Source: Caballeronia glathei (GTDB taxonomy: Bacteria; Pseudomonadota; Gammaproteobacteria; Burkholderiales; Burkholderiaceae). Taken from it: a stretch of DNA of 64,000 nt. Location: NCBI RefSeq assembly GCF_000698595.1, contig NZ_JFHC01000035.1, positions 1 through 64,000 on the forward strand, written 5' to 3'. Under the pieces are notes generated by a model that saw only the letters and a list, made by a program, of their open reading frames with translations, made no database searches and was not told the DNA's origin. The position numbers and the translations under genes are program-made. Position 1 is the first letter of the stretch. The number at the start of each line of letters is the position of its first letter. Shown here in pieces: positions 40,192 through 49,072 of the stretch.

Positions 40192-42477
40192 TTAGACCAT
40201 CAAGCCGTCGACGCCAGGCATCACGCGGTATTGCGCGAAGGACTGCATCGAACGATTGATAAATTGTGGGTCAATCAAACCCTGCGACGCCTTGAAAAGA
40301 GTGTGTTCATAGAGGGTCTTTCCAGTCATGTCGGGGTTATCGAACCCGGTACGCCGTTCGCCGCGCCAAATCCGACGTGCGCCCGCCCAATCGCGCACGG
40401 CCACGCGGTCCAGAAACTCAGGCGTGGGCCGATAGAGCTCAGCTGCGAGCGAGGGACGCTTCGTGCCGCCCGCCACCTTTCCGAGACGCGTGAACAGGCC
40501 GTCGAGACGACAGTGCGGGCACCCTTCCATGTTCCGGCATGCCATGCGCGAGGTGTCCAGGCCGAATTTCGCACGCAGGATCTCGAGATCGGCGCGCGAC
40601 ATGACGTCTTCGGCAGGCAGCTTGCAGTGGTCACACAGTGTCGGAATCAGCTTCTGATTGCCGACCGCATTGATAAAGCCCTCTGCAGCAAGCTCGTCGA
40701 TCGGCAAGCGGAGCCGGCCGCCTGCCATGCGCATGATTGCCGCGATGATGTCGCCAGCGTGCAGCGAGAAGCGCACTGGGTGACCGGTCAGCGCCAACTC
40801 CGCCACCAGACCCATCACGACCTCGTCGCGCACTTCCTGAATCGTCAAATCGTCGGGGTCCTGGCGCATCAAGGTGCGAATGACTTCCGCGTATTTGCGG
40901 TTCGCCTCTTCATTCGTTTCGTCAGGTCGGCGGATGATCGAATATTCGGAGAGCCACGGCATCGGATATTCCGAAGGCTCACTGACGGCAAACTGCTTCT
41001 TCAATTCGCGATCGGGCAGCATGTACGAGAGCGCACGAAGCGTCGTCGTCTTGCCTGAGCCCGTTTCGCCGGTCAGCGCGGTGATGCCGCCACTGACGTA
41101 GTTGAGCGTGTCGATGAGTTCGAGCTGACTCTGCTCGAATCCCATGTCCTTCGGCAGCAACACCCGGTAGTTCTTGAAGTTGCCGTCGAGCAGACGAAGC
41201 GCCACGTCGTACCCCCCAACGAGCGGAGATGACTGCCATCGAAGGTTGACGGTGTCGGTCTTGACGACGAGCGGGATCATGGCCGACTGCGGTGCGCTCG
41301 GCTGAAAACTGTTCCCCGAGTTCGTATTGCGCTGCACGAGGTCGCTGTAGGCAGCAAAGAGCGCCCGGCGAACGATCGCCTTGGGCATGTGCCGGAACGT
41401 ATACAGGTCCCCGTTCACTCGAAAGCGCACTTCCACTTCGCTTTGGAATTCACGCGGTTCGAAGTGCACATCGCTCGCCCCATACGCGTGCGCAGCTTCG
41501 ATGATGTCGCGGAACCTGCCGATCGCGGCCGACGCTTCACGCACTCCAGCGCTGCTCGCGGAAACCGTCTTCCCGGCGTAGATCGCGGCGATGACGGCTT
41601 CGGTGGCCACCATCTCCTCGCGCACGTATACGTCGTTGTTGCTCAGGTCCTTGATGAAGGTGGCGTATTGCGCTTTCTCGCAAAAGCGCGAGGTCGCGAC
41701 TGAGATAGCGATGCCCGGCTGCAGCTCGACGGCGATGAATTCCTTGCGCGCGCTCGCCGGGATGCGCAATGCTGCATCTTCATCGGCCGCAGTCAGGATG
41801 CGTTTGAACTCAGGCAGCGACTCCGCCGAAACAAGCTCGGGGCGGCCGGTCGTGGTGCCAACGGCTTGGACTTCGTCGCCGACATCATGATCGTCCTCAC
41901 TACGACCTGGCGTAGCGCGCTCAACGGACGCGCGGCCCTGCACATTTTTGGCCACTCCTATGGCCCGATCCTGCTCAACTGGCTCAGGTGCGTGCGCCGG
42001 CACCGCCGCCGCCGGTACGAGCGTCGCGTCGGTCTGGGGCGACTGCGCCGGAGTTGCAGATGGGCGGTGCTCTATCGGATGCGGCGGTTGACTGATTTCA
42101 GCTCCCTCCCTCGCCTTTATGGATGCACTCAAGCTCTCGAACGACGGTCGCTCGAATACTGGCGGCACGAACGGGCGAGCAAGCGAGGCCGGATCAGGAT
42201 CTGCTGAAGTGCTGCCGGAATCCGAGTGCACTGAAGGCGTCGGCGTGCTCTCACGCGACTCGACGATCTGCGTGCTCTCGACGTCCTCGATATCGTCGCC
42301 TGACAAGGCACGCCCGAGAAACGTGACCTGCGGATTGACCGCGCGCCCCGTCGGCTTGAACTTTGGCTCGGCCGCCTGCGTGCTTTCAATGAAGGTTGCG
42401 CGGGGCGACCGCAGGCGCTTGAAGAAGCCGCCACGGATTTCAGGCGCTGCCTGATCGTCCTGATTGAACAGTCCCAT
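40192..42477 (-). CDS. pilQ: PilQ, pilus assembly ATPase
   Basis: The 761-residue protein is a GspE/PilB-type ATPase with Walker A GETGSGKTT in its middle, followed by the acidic Walker B region LTIQEVRDE. A zinc motif with CDHC and later CPHC lies in the C-terminal third. The first 180 residues are Pro/Ser/Ala-rich and unusually long, a likely disordered arm. It powers extension or retraction of the pilus. Confidence 0.9.
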   Translation of the reverse strand: MGLFNQDDQAAPEIRGGFFKRLRSPRATFIESTQAAEPKFKPTGRAVNPQVTFLGRALSGDDIEDVESTQIVESRESTPTPSVHSDSGSTSADPDPASLARPFVPPVFERPSFESLSASIKAREGAEISQPPHPIEHRPSATPAQSPQTDATLVPAAAVPAHAPEPVEQDRAIGVAKNVQGRASVERATPGRSEDDHDVGDEVQAVGTTTGRPELVSAESLPEFKRILTAADEDAALRIPASARKEFIAVELQPGIAISVATSRFCEKAQYATFIKDLSNNDVYVREEMVATEAVIAAIYAGKTVSASSAGVREASAAIGRFRDIIEAAHAYGASDVHFEPREFQSEVEVRFRVNGDLYTFRHMPKAIVRRALFAAYSDLVQRNTNSGNSFQPSAPQSAMIPLVVKTDTVNLRWQSSPLVGGYDVALRLLDGNFKNYRVLLPKDMGFEQSQLELIDTLNYVSGGITALTGETGSGKTTTLRALSYMLPDRELKKQFAVSEPSEYPMPWLSEYSIIRRPDETNEEANRKYAEVIRTLMRQDPDDLTIQEVRDEVVMGLVAELALTGHPVRFSLHAGDIIAAIMRMAGGRLRLPIDELAAEGFINAVGNQKLIPTLCDHCKLPAEDVMSRADLEILRAKFGLDTSRMACRNMEGCPHCRLDGLFTRLGKVAGGTKRPSLAAELYRPTPEFLDRVAVRDWAGARRIWRGERRTGFDNPDMTGKTLYEHTLFKASQGLIDPQFINRSMQSFAQYRVMPGVDGLMV

Positions 42478-42479
42478 GA

Positions 42480-43052
42480 TTATTTTCCGAACGGTACGTA
42501 AGTAGGAGCGGTCGCGGCAAAGCCTCCGGGCGGAAGCGGTCCGCCCAGATCTGTGATTGCCTGTACGCCGGGGCTATCCGGTGCCGCGAGGGAATCCGCG
42601 GTCGCGATCGTCTCAGTCCACTTGCGCTTGCCATCGGAGAGCGCGACGACGAAGCCATTGAAGCCGTTGATCGTCCACCCATTGAGCAGCTTCGACCCTT
42701 GCCGCGCCGTGTAGGTCGAGCCCTGATAGTCGTAAAGGACGTAGGAGCCGGAAGCGTCGCTATAGGCGCCGACAAAACTGACCGGCGTGACGCGTTTCGT
42801 GGGCGCTGCGGGCTTACGCGCACCTTTTTTCTCGTCGGGCACCGCGGCGGCAGCAACGCTGGGCGGGGCCAGCGGCGCGTTGAGCCCTACCCCACTCGGG
42901 GCAGCAGCGCCGTCGGTCCGTCGCATCGAGTCCACGATCTTTTGCCGCGCGAGGCTATCGATGTCGTCGAGCGTCAGATGCTTTTCCTGCGCGTGCACAG
43001 CGACGCCCGCGAGCACAAGGGCGCCGAACAGCGCCGACTTAGTTGAGAACAT
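42480..43052 (-). CDS. pilP: PilP, pilus assembly periplasmic protein
   Basis: The 190-residue protein begins MFSTKSALFGALVLAG with a signal peptide ending VHA. A helical segment (LTLDDIDSLARQKIVDSMRR) and a Pro/Lys-rich linker lead to a C-terminal beta domain (YVLYDYQGSTYTARQGSKLL). PilP-type proteins link the inner membrane parts to the secretin. It overlaps pilO by 14 bases. Confidence 0.75.
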   Translation of the reverse strand: MFSTKSALFGALVLAGVAVHAQEKHLTLDDIDSLARQKIVDSMRRTDGAAAPSGVGLNAPLAPPSVAAAAVPDEKKGARKPAAPTKRVTPVSFVGAYSDASGSYVLYDYQGSTYTARQGSKLLNGWTINGFNGFVVALSDGKRKWTETIATADSLAAPDSPGVQAITDLGGPLPPGGFAATAPTYVPFGK

Positions 43053-44328
43053 AGTATTTACCTTTCGCCGTGAAGTGCACGCCTGTGCCGTCTTCCCTCA
43101 ACTCGAGCTCGAGTGATTCGAGCGCCATGTTGTCGGGCAGCCGCGCGAGCAACGCGCTTTGCCATTTGTAGCCATCGATTTGCCACGTTCCGCGCTGGAC
43201 GAGCGGACCCTGGATCTCTCCCGCTAGGGGTTGCCGACCGAGGATGCGCTCCGGTGGTTTGATGTCCACCACGTAGCCGTGACTGCTCAGGTTCACGGGC
43301 GTGGTCGATAGCTTCTGAGGCTCCGTTTGCAGTGCCTTGATGAGTGCCTGCTGCGACGGCCACGCTTTCGCCGAGGCAAGTGCGACGCGCTCAACCGCGA
43401 CGACGTCCGGCCCGCGCGCCGTGAGATGCCAACCATCAGCGTTGAACACGACGGGACGAATCGATTCCGGCGCACGCGCGTCGAAATCCTTGAACGTGCC
43501 GCCCTGCCGCTTATAGGTGACCGTGCATGAACCCGTCGCGCCGCAACTCGCCTTTTCGAATTGCCAACCGGCGAGGTTGCTCTCCTCGCCGCCGAAGCGC
43601 GCGAGCAGCTGCGGGGCGAGCGCCGATGCAAGTGGCGCCGGCGCGGCCAACGCACGAATGACGGCGGCCTGATATTCCTGCATGAAGGTCGGGGGCGGCG
43701 GTGCCGGCGGCGGCGGTGGGTTCAGGAAATCAATCGCCTGCTTTCCACCGAAGAACACCGCCGCGACAATGACCACCAGCGGCACGGCTATTGGCACCGC
43801 AACCGGCATCTTGCTGACGAGACCTGCCTTGCGGGCGACCAGCAGTTCGCGCAGGTCGAATGACTCATCGAGGTCGTGCAGCTGATCGCCGCGCCCGATC
43901 GTGGCGAGCTGCAGCCCTGCTTTTGCGCACTGGTCCTCGATGGCCTCGCGCCGGTCGGGCAACGCGTTCAGCGCTACTTCTTCGTCGGCCGACACTGCGC
44001 CCCGCAGCACGAGCACGAGATGGACCCGCTGTCCGTTCTGCAACAGGACCAGCACGGCGGGACGGTTGCGCACGCGATCGAGCAGCGCAATGCGCGCCGC
44101 GGCTGAGTACAGCGTGCCCTTGCGTTCGCTCGCCTCAGGCGCGCAGAATCCGCCGATCGTCTCGCCTTTTGCCTTGATCTCGACGTAGTGCGTGGCCGCA
44201 AATTCCTCGGCGTAGCGACGGCGTTCAGCACGTGCACCCTTGATCGCGTAGGCCCGCCATTCGAGCCCGAAGACGAGCTGCGCGCGCTTCTCTCCCGGTA
44301 TAGGTTCGAAATGCATGCGCGCGCTCAC
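43039..44328 (-). CDS. pilO: PilO, inner membrane alignment protein
   Basis: The 429-residue protein has a large N-terminal soluble domain, one membrane helix near 175-195 (PVAVPIAVPLVVIVAAVFF), a Pro-rich stretch (NPPPPPAPPPP) and a C-terminal periplasmic domain. This matches PilO of IncI pili. The start is GTG 44328, overlapping the pilN stop by four bases; ATG 44316 is a possible alternative. Confidence 0.75.
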   Translation of the reverse strand: MSARMHFEPIPGEKRAQLVFGLEWRAYAIKGARAERRRYAEEFAATHYVEIKAKGETIGGFCAPEASERKGTLYSAAARIALLDRVRNRPAVLVLLQNGQRVHLVLVLRGAVSADEEVALNALPDRREAIEDQCAKAGLQLATIGRGDQLHDLDESFDLRELLVARKAGLVSKMPVAVPIAVPLVVIVAAVFFGGKQAIDFLNPPPPPAPPPPTFMQEYQAAVIRALAAPAPLASALAPQLLARFGGEESNLAGWQFEKASCGATGSCTVTYKRQGGTFKDFDARAPESIRPVVFNADGWHLTARGPDVVAVERVALASAKAWPSQQALIKALQTEPQKLSTTPVNLSSHGYVVDIKPPERILGRQPLAGEIQGPLVQRGTWQIDGYKWQSALLARLPDNMALESLELELREDGTGVHFTAKGKYYVLN

Positions 44329-45965
44329 ATCGACGGTACAACGGTGGCCGTGAGCATGATCACCTGAAACGTCCGGCCCTTGTTCCAGGCGCCGGAGAGC
44401 CCACCGATGCCGTTATTGCTCGCGCCGTCGTAGTGGTTCGTCACCGCGCCGTAGAGCACGATCGTCTGGCCGTCAGACAGGGCGATCGTCTGATCATCCT
44501 TGCTACCGATGATGTCCGGCAGTTGAATCTGTTGAAGCGTGTCGCCGGAACCGGTGCTGATCGTGGTGAACGGACCATTGAGCTTCGAGCTGTCGCTCCA
44601 GTACGACAAGATGATCTGGTTGTGATCGTTGACCGACGGCAGGATATTGACGAAGTCACCCACCGTGACGGATCCCGGCTGCAGGCCCGGAACCCCCGCA
44701 GTACCACCCCCGGCGGAGCCGAAGCTTGGTGTTGTCGCAGCGAGGTACCCCTTCGTCTCGAAGGAGCCGATCGACACCGGCAAGCCATTGAGCGTGAGCT
44801 TCGTCTGGGTGTTGTCCTGAACGGTCTTCCCAAAGGTGTTCAGTCCGCTAATGATCGCGTTGGTGCCCTCAAACGGCGAGTTCGGACGCAGCACGGAGAG
44901 GCCGACTGACCCAGCCGAGGTGGCGAGCGACGTCGGTGAGATAAAGCTGATGGAGTACTGCTTCAAGCCATCCGAAATCTTGTTGAAGATCACATCGGCG
45001 CTCACACCGGCTTGCGATCCCTTGCTCATGTCGATCTGCAGGGTACGCACGCGCAACGCCACCTGCCGCGTTGAGATCGCGTTTTCCCGCGCGAGCAGCG
45101 CGCCCATGCGATCAACCGCTTCCTTGGTGTCGCGTACCATCACCAGACGGCTTTGTGGATTGACCACCACCTCGCCCAATGGCGACTTCAGCTTTTCAAG
45201 CTCCGACTGGATGATCGCGATCTGATCGAAGGTGCCATCCCGCCCAGTCGAGGTGATCGCCGAGAACGAGCCCGTGTTGCCCGATGAGCCACCCGTCGGC
45301 CCGCTGGATTGATTGCCGGTCGAGGTATCCGTGCCCTTGGACATCGTCGACTTGATCGAGACCTTGCCCGGGATCGCCGCAATGGTGAACGTCTTTGTGA
45401 CGAAGCGACTGATCGAGATTGTCGAGCCGTCGAAGGTCCAGTCGAGGCCCAGGTTTTCCGTCACGCCGCGCAGGTACTGCCCGACCTTGCAGTTGCACGG
45501 CTGTGCATAGATGGGTTCGACATTGGACTTCGCCGCACCGTTGCCGCCGAGCATGCCGGGTTGGGGCTGTTGCGGCTGAGCGTTCCCGTTCCCAGCCGTC
45601 TTCGGTATCAGGGCCTCGCGGGGGATGAACACGTCCGGACTCAGATGCACCGGATAGCCGGTCGCGCTCGATACGAGCGTCGCAATCTTCGACAGCGGCA
45701 GGTTGCCCGGGAAAACTACGGTCTTGTCACGGAAAATCGCGGGCAAGGTCGCCTCGTAGGCGAGCGGCACGAGTCGATCTCCGAGGAATGCCGTCGGCAC
45801 CTCCTCAACGAGTGCCATCGACTCCGAGCCGCTACCCATCGCCTTCGTTGCATCGGCGTGCGCCGCGTCGTAGGCTTGATTGATATCCGACTGCGACACG
45901 GCACAACCGGCGAGCGACGCGACGACGAGCAGTGCGATTGCAGTGTTCAGTTTGGTTTGGCGCAT
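44325..45965 (-). CDS. pilN: PilN, secretin lipoprotein
   Basis: The 546-residue protein begins MRQTKLNTAIALLVVASLAG with the lipobox LAGC. N-terminal N0/N1-type domains with the helical motif LPLSKIATLVSSATGYPV precede a C-terminal secretin domain (LVMVRDTKEAVDRMG, then NILPSVNDHNQIILSYWSD). It forms the outer membrane pore for the pilus. The start is ATG 45965, inside the end of pilL. Confidence 0.9.
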   Translation of the reverse strand: MRQTKLNTAIALLVVASLAGCAVSQSDINQAYDAAHADATKAMGSGSESMALVEEVPTAFLGDRLVPLAYEATLPAIFRDKTVVFPGNLPLSKIATLVSSATGYPVHLSPDVFIPREALIPKTAGNGNAQPQQPQPGMLGGNGAAKSNVEPIYAQPCNCKVGQYLRGVTENLGLDWTFDGSTISISRFVTKTFTIAAIPGKVSIKSTMSKGTDTSTGNQSSGPTGGSSGNTGSFSAITSTGRDGTFDQIAIIQSELEKLKSPLGEVVVNPQSRLVMVRDTKEAVDRMGALLARENAISTRQVALRVRTLQIDMSKGSQAGVSADVIFNKISDGLKQYSISFISPTSLATSAGSVGLSVLRPNSPFEGTNAIISGLNTFGKTVQDNTQTKLTLNGLPVSIGSFETKGYLAATTPSFGSAGGGTAGVPGLQPGSVTVGDFVNILPSVNDHNQIILSYWSDSSKLNGPFTTISTGSGDTLQQIQLPDIIGSKDDQTIALSDGQTIVLYGAVTNHYDGASNNGIGGLSGAWNKGRTFQVIMLTATVVPSM

Positions 45966-45970
45966 GGCGA

Positions 45971-46591
45971 TTACTCTTGGCAATTTGCTGCGCGTGCGAC
46001 GACGCGAATGACGTTGTTGGTGTGCTTGCAGATGCGCGTCGGCGTGCGCATGTGATTGGTCGCCTGCATCACTTGCGTGAGCACCGACTTGAAGTCGCCC
46101 GAGAATGAGGCGTTGAATTCGAGTGGCAGATCGTCGTCAATCTTCCACGCCAGTTGCCAGCCTTGCTGTTGCAGCCAGCGATCGAGCGCATTGCGCAGAT
46201 TGATGTCCTGCGGGGTAATTGAGAGCGTGAGGACGCCGCTCGATACAGCTGCCCCGGCGGAAGGCGCGACAACAGTCGCGACAGCCAGCGACGAAGGTAC
46301 GGGCGTCGACGAGCCGCGAACGACCGAGGGCGTTGCCGATTCAGCCAAAGGAGTCGGAGCCGCAGTGGGAGCGGATTGTGGTGTGGCCATCGCGAGAGCG
46401 ACGGATGCAGAACGCGCCACCGGAGCCGAAAGCATTTGCCAGCCATCCCCGGGCGGAGGCACCAGGCGTGACTGATCTGGATCGGCCGCGGCAGACACGA
46501 GACTGGACACTGTCGTCAGAGCGATGCAGGCGAACAGCTGCGCGACAAGGCGTGCGGTGCGGTGCGTTTGAACAGAGAAAGTTGACGTCAT
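45971..46591 (-). CDS. pilL: PilL-like protein with TcpQ domain
   Basis: The 206-residue protein begins MTSTFSVQTHRTARLVAQ and has a signal peptide. A Pro/Ala/Ser-rich linker leads to a C-terminal TcpQ/PilL domain (LRNALDRWLQQQGWQLAWKID, LEFNASFSGDFKSVLTQVM, VIRVV). TcpQ domains help the secretin assemble. It is shorter than IncI PilL. It overlaps pilN by one codon or more. Confidence 0.75.
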   Translation of the reverse strand: MTSTFSVQTHRTARLVAQLFACIALTTVSSLVSAAADPDQSRLVPPPGDGWQMLSAPVARSASVALAMATPQSAPTAAPTPLAESATPSVVRGSSTPVPSSLAVATVVAPSAGAAVSSGVLTLSITPQDINLRNALDRWLQQQGWQLAWKIDDDLPLEFNASFSGDFKSVLTQVMQATNHMRTPTRICKHTNNVIRVVARAANCQE

Positions 46592-46596
46592 ATGGG

Positions 46597-47025
46597 TCAG
46601 TTCCCGCGCTGGATGCGCCGGTAGATGTTGTTGGCGTAGACGAGCTGCTTGCTCGAGGACACGGCGTTGTAGGCGCCGACGGCCTTCCACGTCGGGCCGA
46701 ACTGCTTGATGTTCGAGGCAAGAATCCACGTCCCGACATAAGCGTTCACGCACGCGTCGAACAATTCTCGGCGCGTGATGCCGTAACGGGACAGCTTCCG
46801 AAGCCAGGACGAGTTGATCTGCATCAGTCCAATATCCTCGCTCCCATCGCGGTTGGTATTGATCGCGTTCGCACGCATGCCCGACTCCTGCTGTGCAATC
46901 GCGCGCACCAGCTGAACGCTCACCCGGTGATAGCGGGCAGCGTCGTCGAGGCAGTCCGCGCGGGAAGGAAACGACACGAGGCAAGCGACGATGGCAAGCA
47001 TCGAGGTGGCGGCTAATTGGCTCAC
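46597..47025 (-). CDS. lytic transglycosylase (PilT/VirB1-like)
   Basis: The 142-residue protein starts at GTG 47025, which overlaps the stop of the previous gene by four bases. A short signal peptide is followed by the SLT fold: AIAQQESGM holds the catalytic Glu, then DIGLMQINSSWL and VNAYVGTWIL. It opens the peptidoglycan layer for pilus or secretion assembly. This is the second transglycosylase of the operon. Confidence 0.85.
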   Translation of the reverse strand: MSQLAATSMLAIVACLVSFPSRADCLDDAARYHRVSVQLVRAIAQQESGMRANAINTNRDGSEDIGLMQINSSWLRKLSRYGITRRELFDACVNAYVGTWILASNIKQFGPTWKAVGAYNAVSSSKQLVYANNIYRRIQRGN

Positions 47026-48272
47026 GACGCGGGCCGGTCGAAGAACCGCACGTCGTGCTTGCGAACGACGTTCACTACGTTTCCGTCCGCATTGACGATG
47101 AACTGTTCGGCGGTACCGTTGAACTTGTAGTAGCGACCCTTTTGTTCGCCGGTGCCGAGGTGGCCGATATCAGCAACCGTCACATGACCCACCGTGTCGG
47201 CGAACTTGAAGAAGGTCGATCCTTCCTTGTCGAACACGCTTTCGAGCGCGGCCTTGTTCGCCTGATCGAACTCGTAGATGGTTCCGGCGACCCGTGCAAC
47301 GTCAACCTTGTCGGTTCCGTTGGACACGACAAAGCGCTCGGCGCGGTTGATCGTCATCACGTTCGACGAATCGTCCCACCTCGGGCGCAGCGACTTACCA
47401 GCCTCATCCACCACCTTGAGTTCGGTCGCGGGCTTCACCGCAAATTTGATCTGGATGTGGCTGTCGTCGCCATCACGGATCGCAACGGCGCCGAGCTTTG
47501 AGGCAAGCACCGATTCAGCCGGTGCGGGTGTGGGCGCGTCGGCTTGCGAGCGCTTCGCAATGTCCGCCATCGGATCAGCCGTCGCTTGCGCGGCTGCGGC
47601 CGGTGTGGACGTCGCGACGTAATTGACCCCGACCGATTGCGGGGCCGAACGGAGCAGACTCACGTGCCGAGCGTTGAAGTCAACGTCGGCGTAGAGGTCG
47701 GAGGCCGCCACCAGCCGATCAAGCGATTGCATCCAGTTCTCGCCATCGCGAGTCGCGAAGCTCGTCGACGTGGTGAGGTCGATGTCTTTCTGTGCCGAGC
47801 CGGTCCAGCCTTGCGGAACCAGCGCTTTCACGAGTTGCGAAAGCGGCAGTGTCGCATTCAAGGCCCGCGTGCTCGCGAGACTGCTGCGCGCGCCGATCAA
47901 CACAAGGCGCCCGGAAAACCCGGCGAACCCGGATGGCGTCTCATCGTTACCGCGTGCCTTGTCGCCGATGAACTTGTTCGATTTCTTCCAGTACGCGGTC
48001 GCCGTCGTACCCCCGGTCGAGTATTGAATGACCTCGGGCGTGCCCGGCACGACGACATACGGCCCTTGAGTGTGGCCACCCTCGACGCGCAGGGTCTGTC
48101 CGGCCCGCGGCTGAAAGTACGTGTCGCTTCCATCGTTGAACACGAGTGCGGGCCGCTCGAGCACGTTGCCCGCGATCTCGTAGTCGAAATCAAAAGGATC
48201 GGTGCCAGCGGCCTCGGCGTTGATCATGGCCGTGGCCAGTGCCAGCGAGATAATCGTGAGCGTGTGCTTCAT
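47022..48272 (-). CDS. mosaic protein with VirB9-like repeats and TcpQ-like domain
   Basis: The 416-residue protein has a signal peptide (MKHTLTIISLALATAM). An N-terminal beta module with YEIAGNVLERPALVFNDGSDTYFQP resembles VirB9/TrbG. The middle part LPLSQLVKALVPQGWTG to DVDFNARHVSLL resembles the TcpQ/secretin-N0 fold. Two further VirB9-like modules follow (IQIKFAVKPATELKV; VFDKEGSTFFKFADT). Such a mix of secretion-core and pilus domains in one chain is unusual. It lies between the VirB and Pil genes and may join the two machines. Confidence 0.6.
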   Translation of the reverse strand: MKHTLTIISLALATAMINAEAAGTDPFDFDYEIAGNVLERPALVFNDGSDTYFQPRAGQTLRVEGGHTQGPYVVVPGTPEVIQYSTGGTTATAYWKKSNKFIGDKARGNDETPSGFAGFSGRLVLIGARSSLASTRALNATLPLSQLVKALVPQGWTGSAQKDIDLTTSTSFATRDGENWMQSLDRLVAASDLYADVDFNARHVSLLRSAPQSVGVNYVATSTPAAAAQATADPMADIAKRSQADAPTPAPAESVLASKLGAVAIRDGDDSHIQIKFAVKPATELKVVDEAGKSLRPRWDDSSNVMTINRAERFVVSNGTDKVDVARVAGTIYEFDQANKAALESVFDKEGSTFFKFADTVGHVTVADIGHLGTGEQKGRYYKFNGTAEQFIVNADGNVVNVVRKHDVRFFDRPAS

Positions 48273-49072
48273 AGACCGCGATCGAGTTGGGAGAGGTGCT
48301 TCACGAATCGTGCGAGATACTCACGGCCCGGGGTCGGATTGGCGCTGTGGTAATAGACAACCGCCTTCACCGCAGAGTGGGTCCTGCGATAGTTCTCGTT
48401 GAGGATGTCTTCAGCAACACGGATGTTTGTCGCCGGCGCAAGAGCGTCCCAGGGACTGGCGAATCGCTTGGAGTGGTACCCCCAGTTCACCTGCATCAAG
48501 CCAATGTCGAAGTCCGAACGGCCATTGCTGATGAGATGGCGAATGGCGCGGTAAGCGTCCTCACGTGTGCGGAAGAAGAAACCACGACCTGCGACGTTGA
48601 GCGTCCAAGGCCATGCGCGGCCCTTATAGGCGGATTCGTTCAGGGCGATGCCCGCTAGAATCTTGGGATCGACCGACGTATGCATCGCTTCGAACGGTGC
48701 TTGCGCAGATGCGCATGCCCAGCCGCCGCGCCGCTCTGTCATGCTGGCCTGCGCTTCATCGGTCAACACAGCTGGACGGAGCCACCCTGCGCGCACGAAC
48801 AGCGTTGCGATGCTGACCGGCGCTCCGTCGATGGAGATAGCGGCAGATCCATCGGCAGCCGACTCTACCGTCTGGCCTTCAAAGCGACTCGCCCACGAGA
48901 GGAACGGCTTCAGCCCGCACGCGTACACCGGTTCACCGGTCAATTCCACAATCGCGCGCTTCGCACCGTCATCGATTACAACGCGCGTCGGGCTGATGAT
49001 CGAATCAATCGTTGCCGCATGAGCGCCGAGCGTGCTCAACGCGAAGCACGCGACGATGAGCGCCTTATTCAT
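48269..49072 (-). CDS. lytic transglycosylase with SNase-like N-terminal domain
   Basis: The 267-residue protein has a signal peptide (MNKALIVACFALSTLG) and a beta-barrel-like N-terminal domain with the stretch IDSIISPTRVVIDDGAKRAI and VSIATLFVRAGWLRP, like a nuclease-type OB fold without clear catalytic residues. The C-terminal SLT domain follows, with GIALNESAYKG (catalytic Glu) and DIGLMQVNWGYHSKRF. It overlaps the next gene by four bases. A VirB1-type role in conjugation is likely. Confidence 0.75.
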   Translation of the reverse strand: MNKALIVACFALSTLGAHAATIDSIISPTRVVIDDGAKRAIVELTGEPVYACGLKPFLSWASRFEGQTVESAADGSAAISIDGAPVSIATLFVRAGWLRPAVLTDEAQASMTERRGGWACASAQAPFEAMHTSVDPKILAGIALNESAYKGRAWPWTLNVAGRGFFFRTREDAYRAIRHLISNGRSDFDIGLMQVNWGYHSKRFASPWDALAPATNIRVAEDILNENYRRTHSAVKAVVYYHSANPTPGREYLARFVKHLSQLDRGL

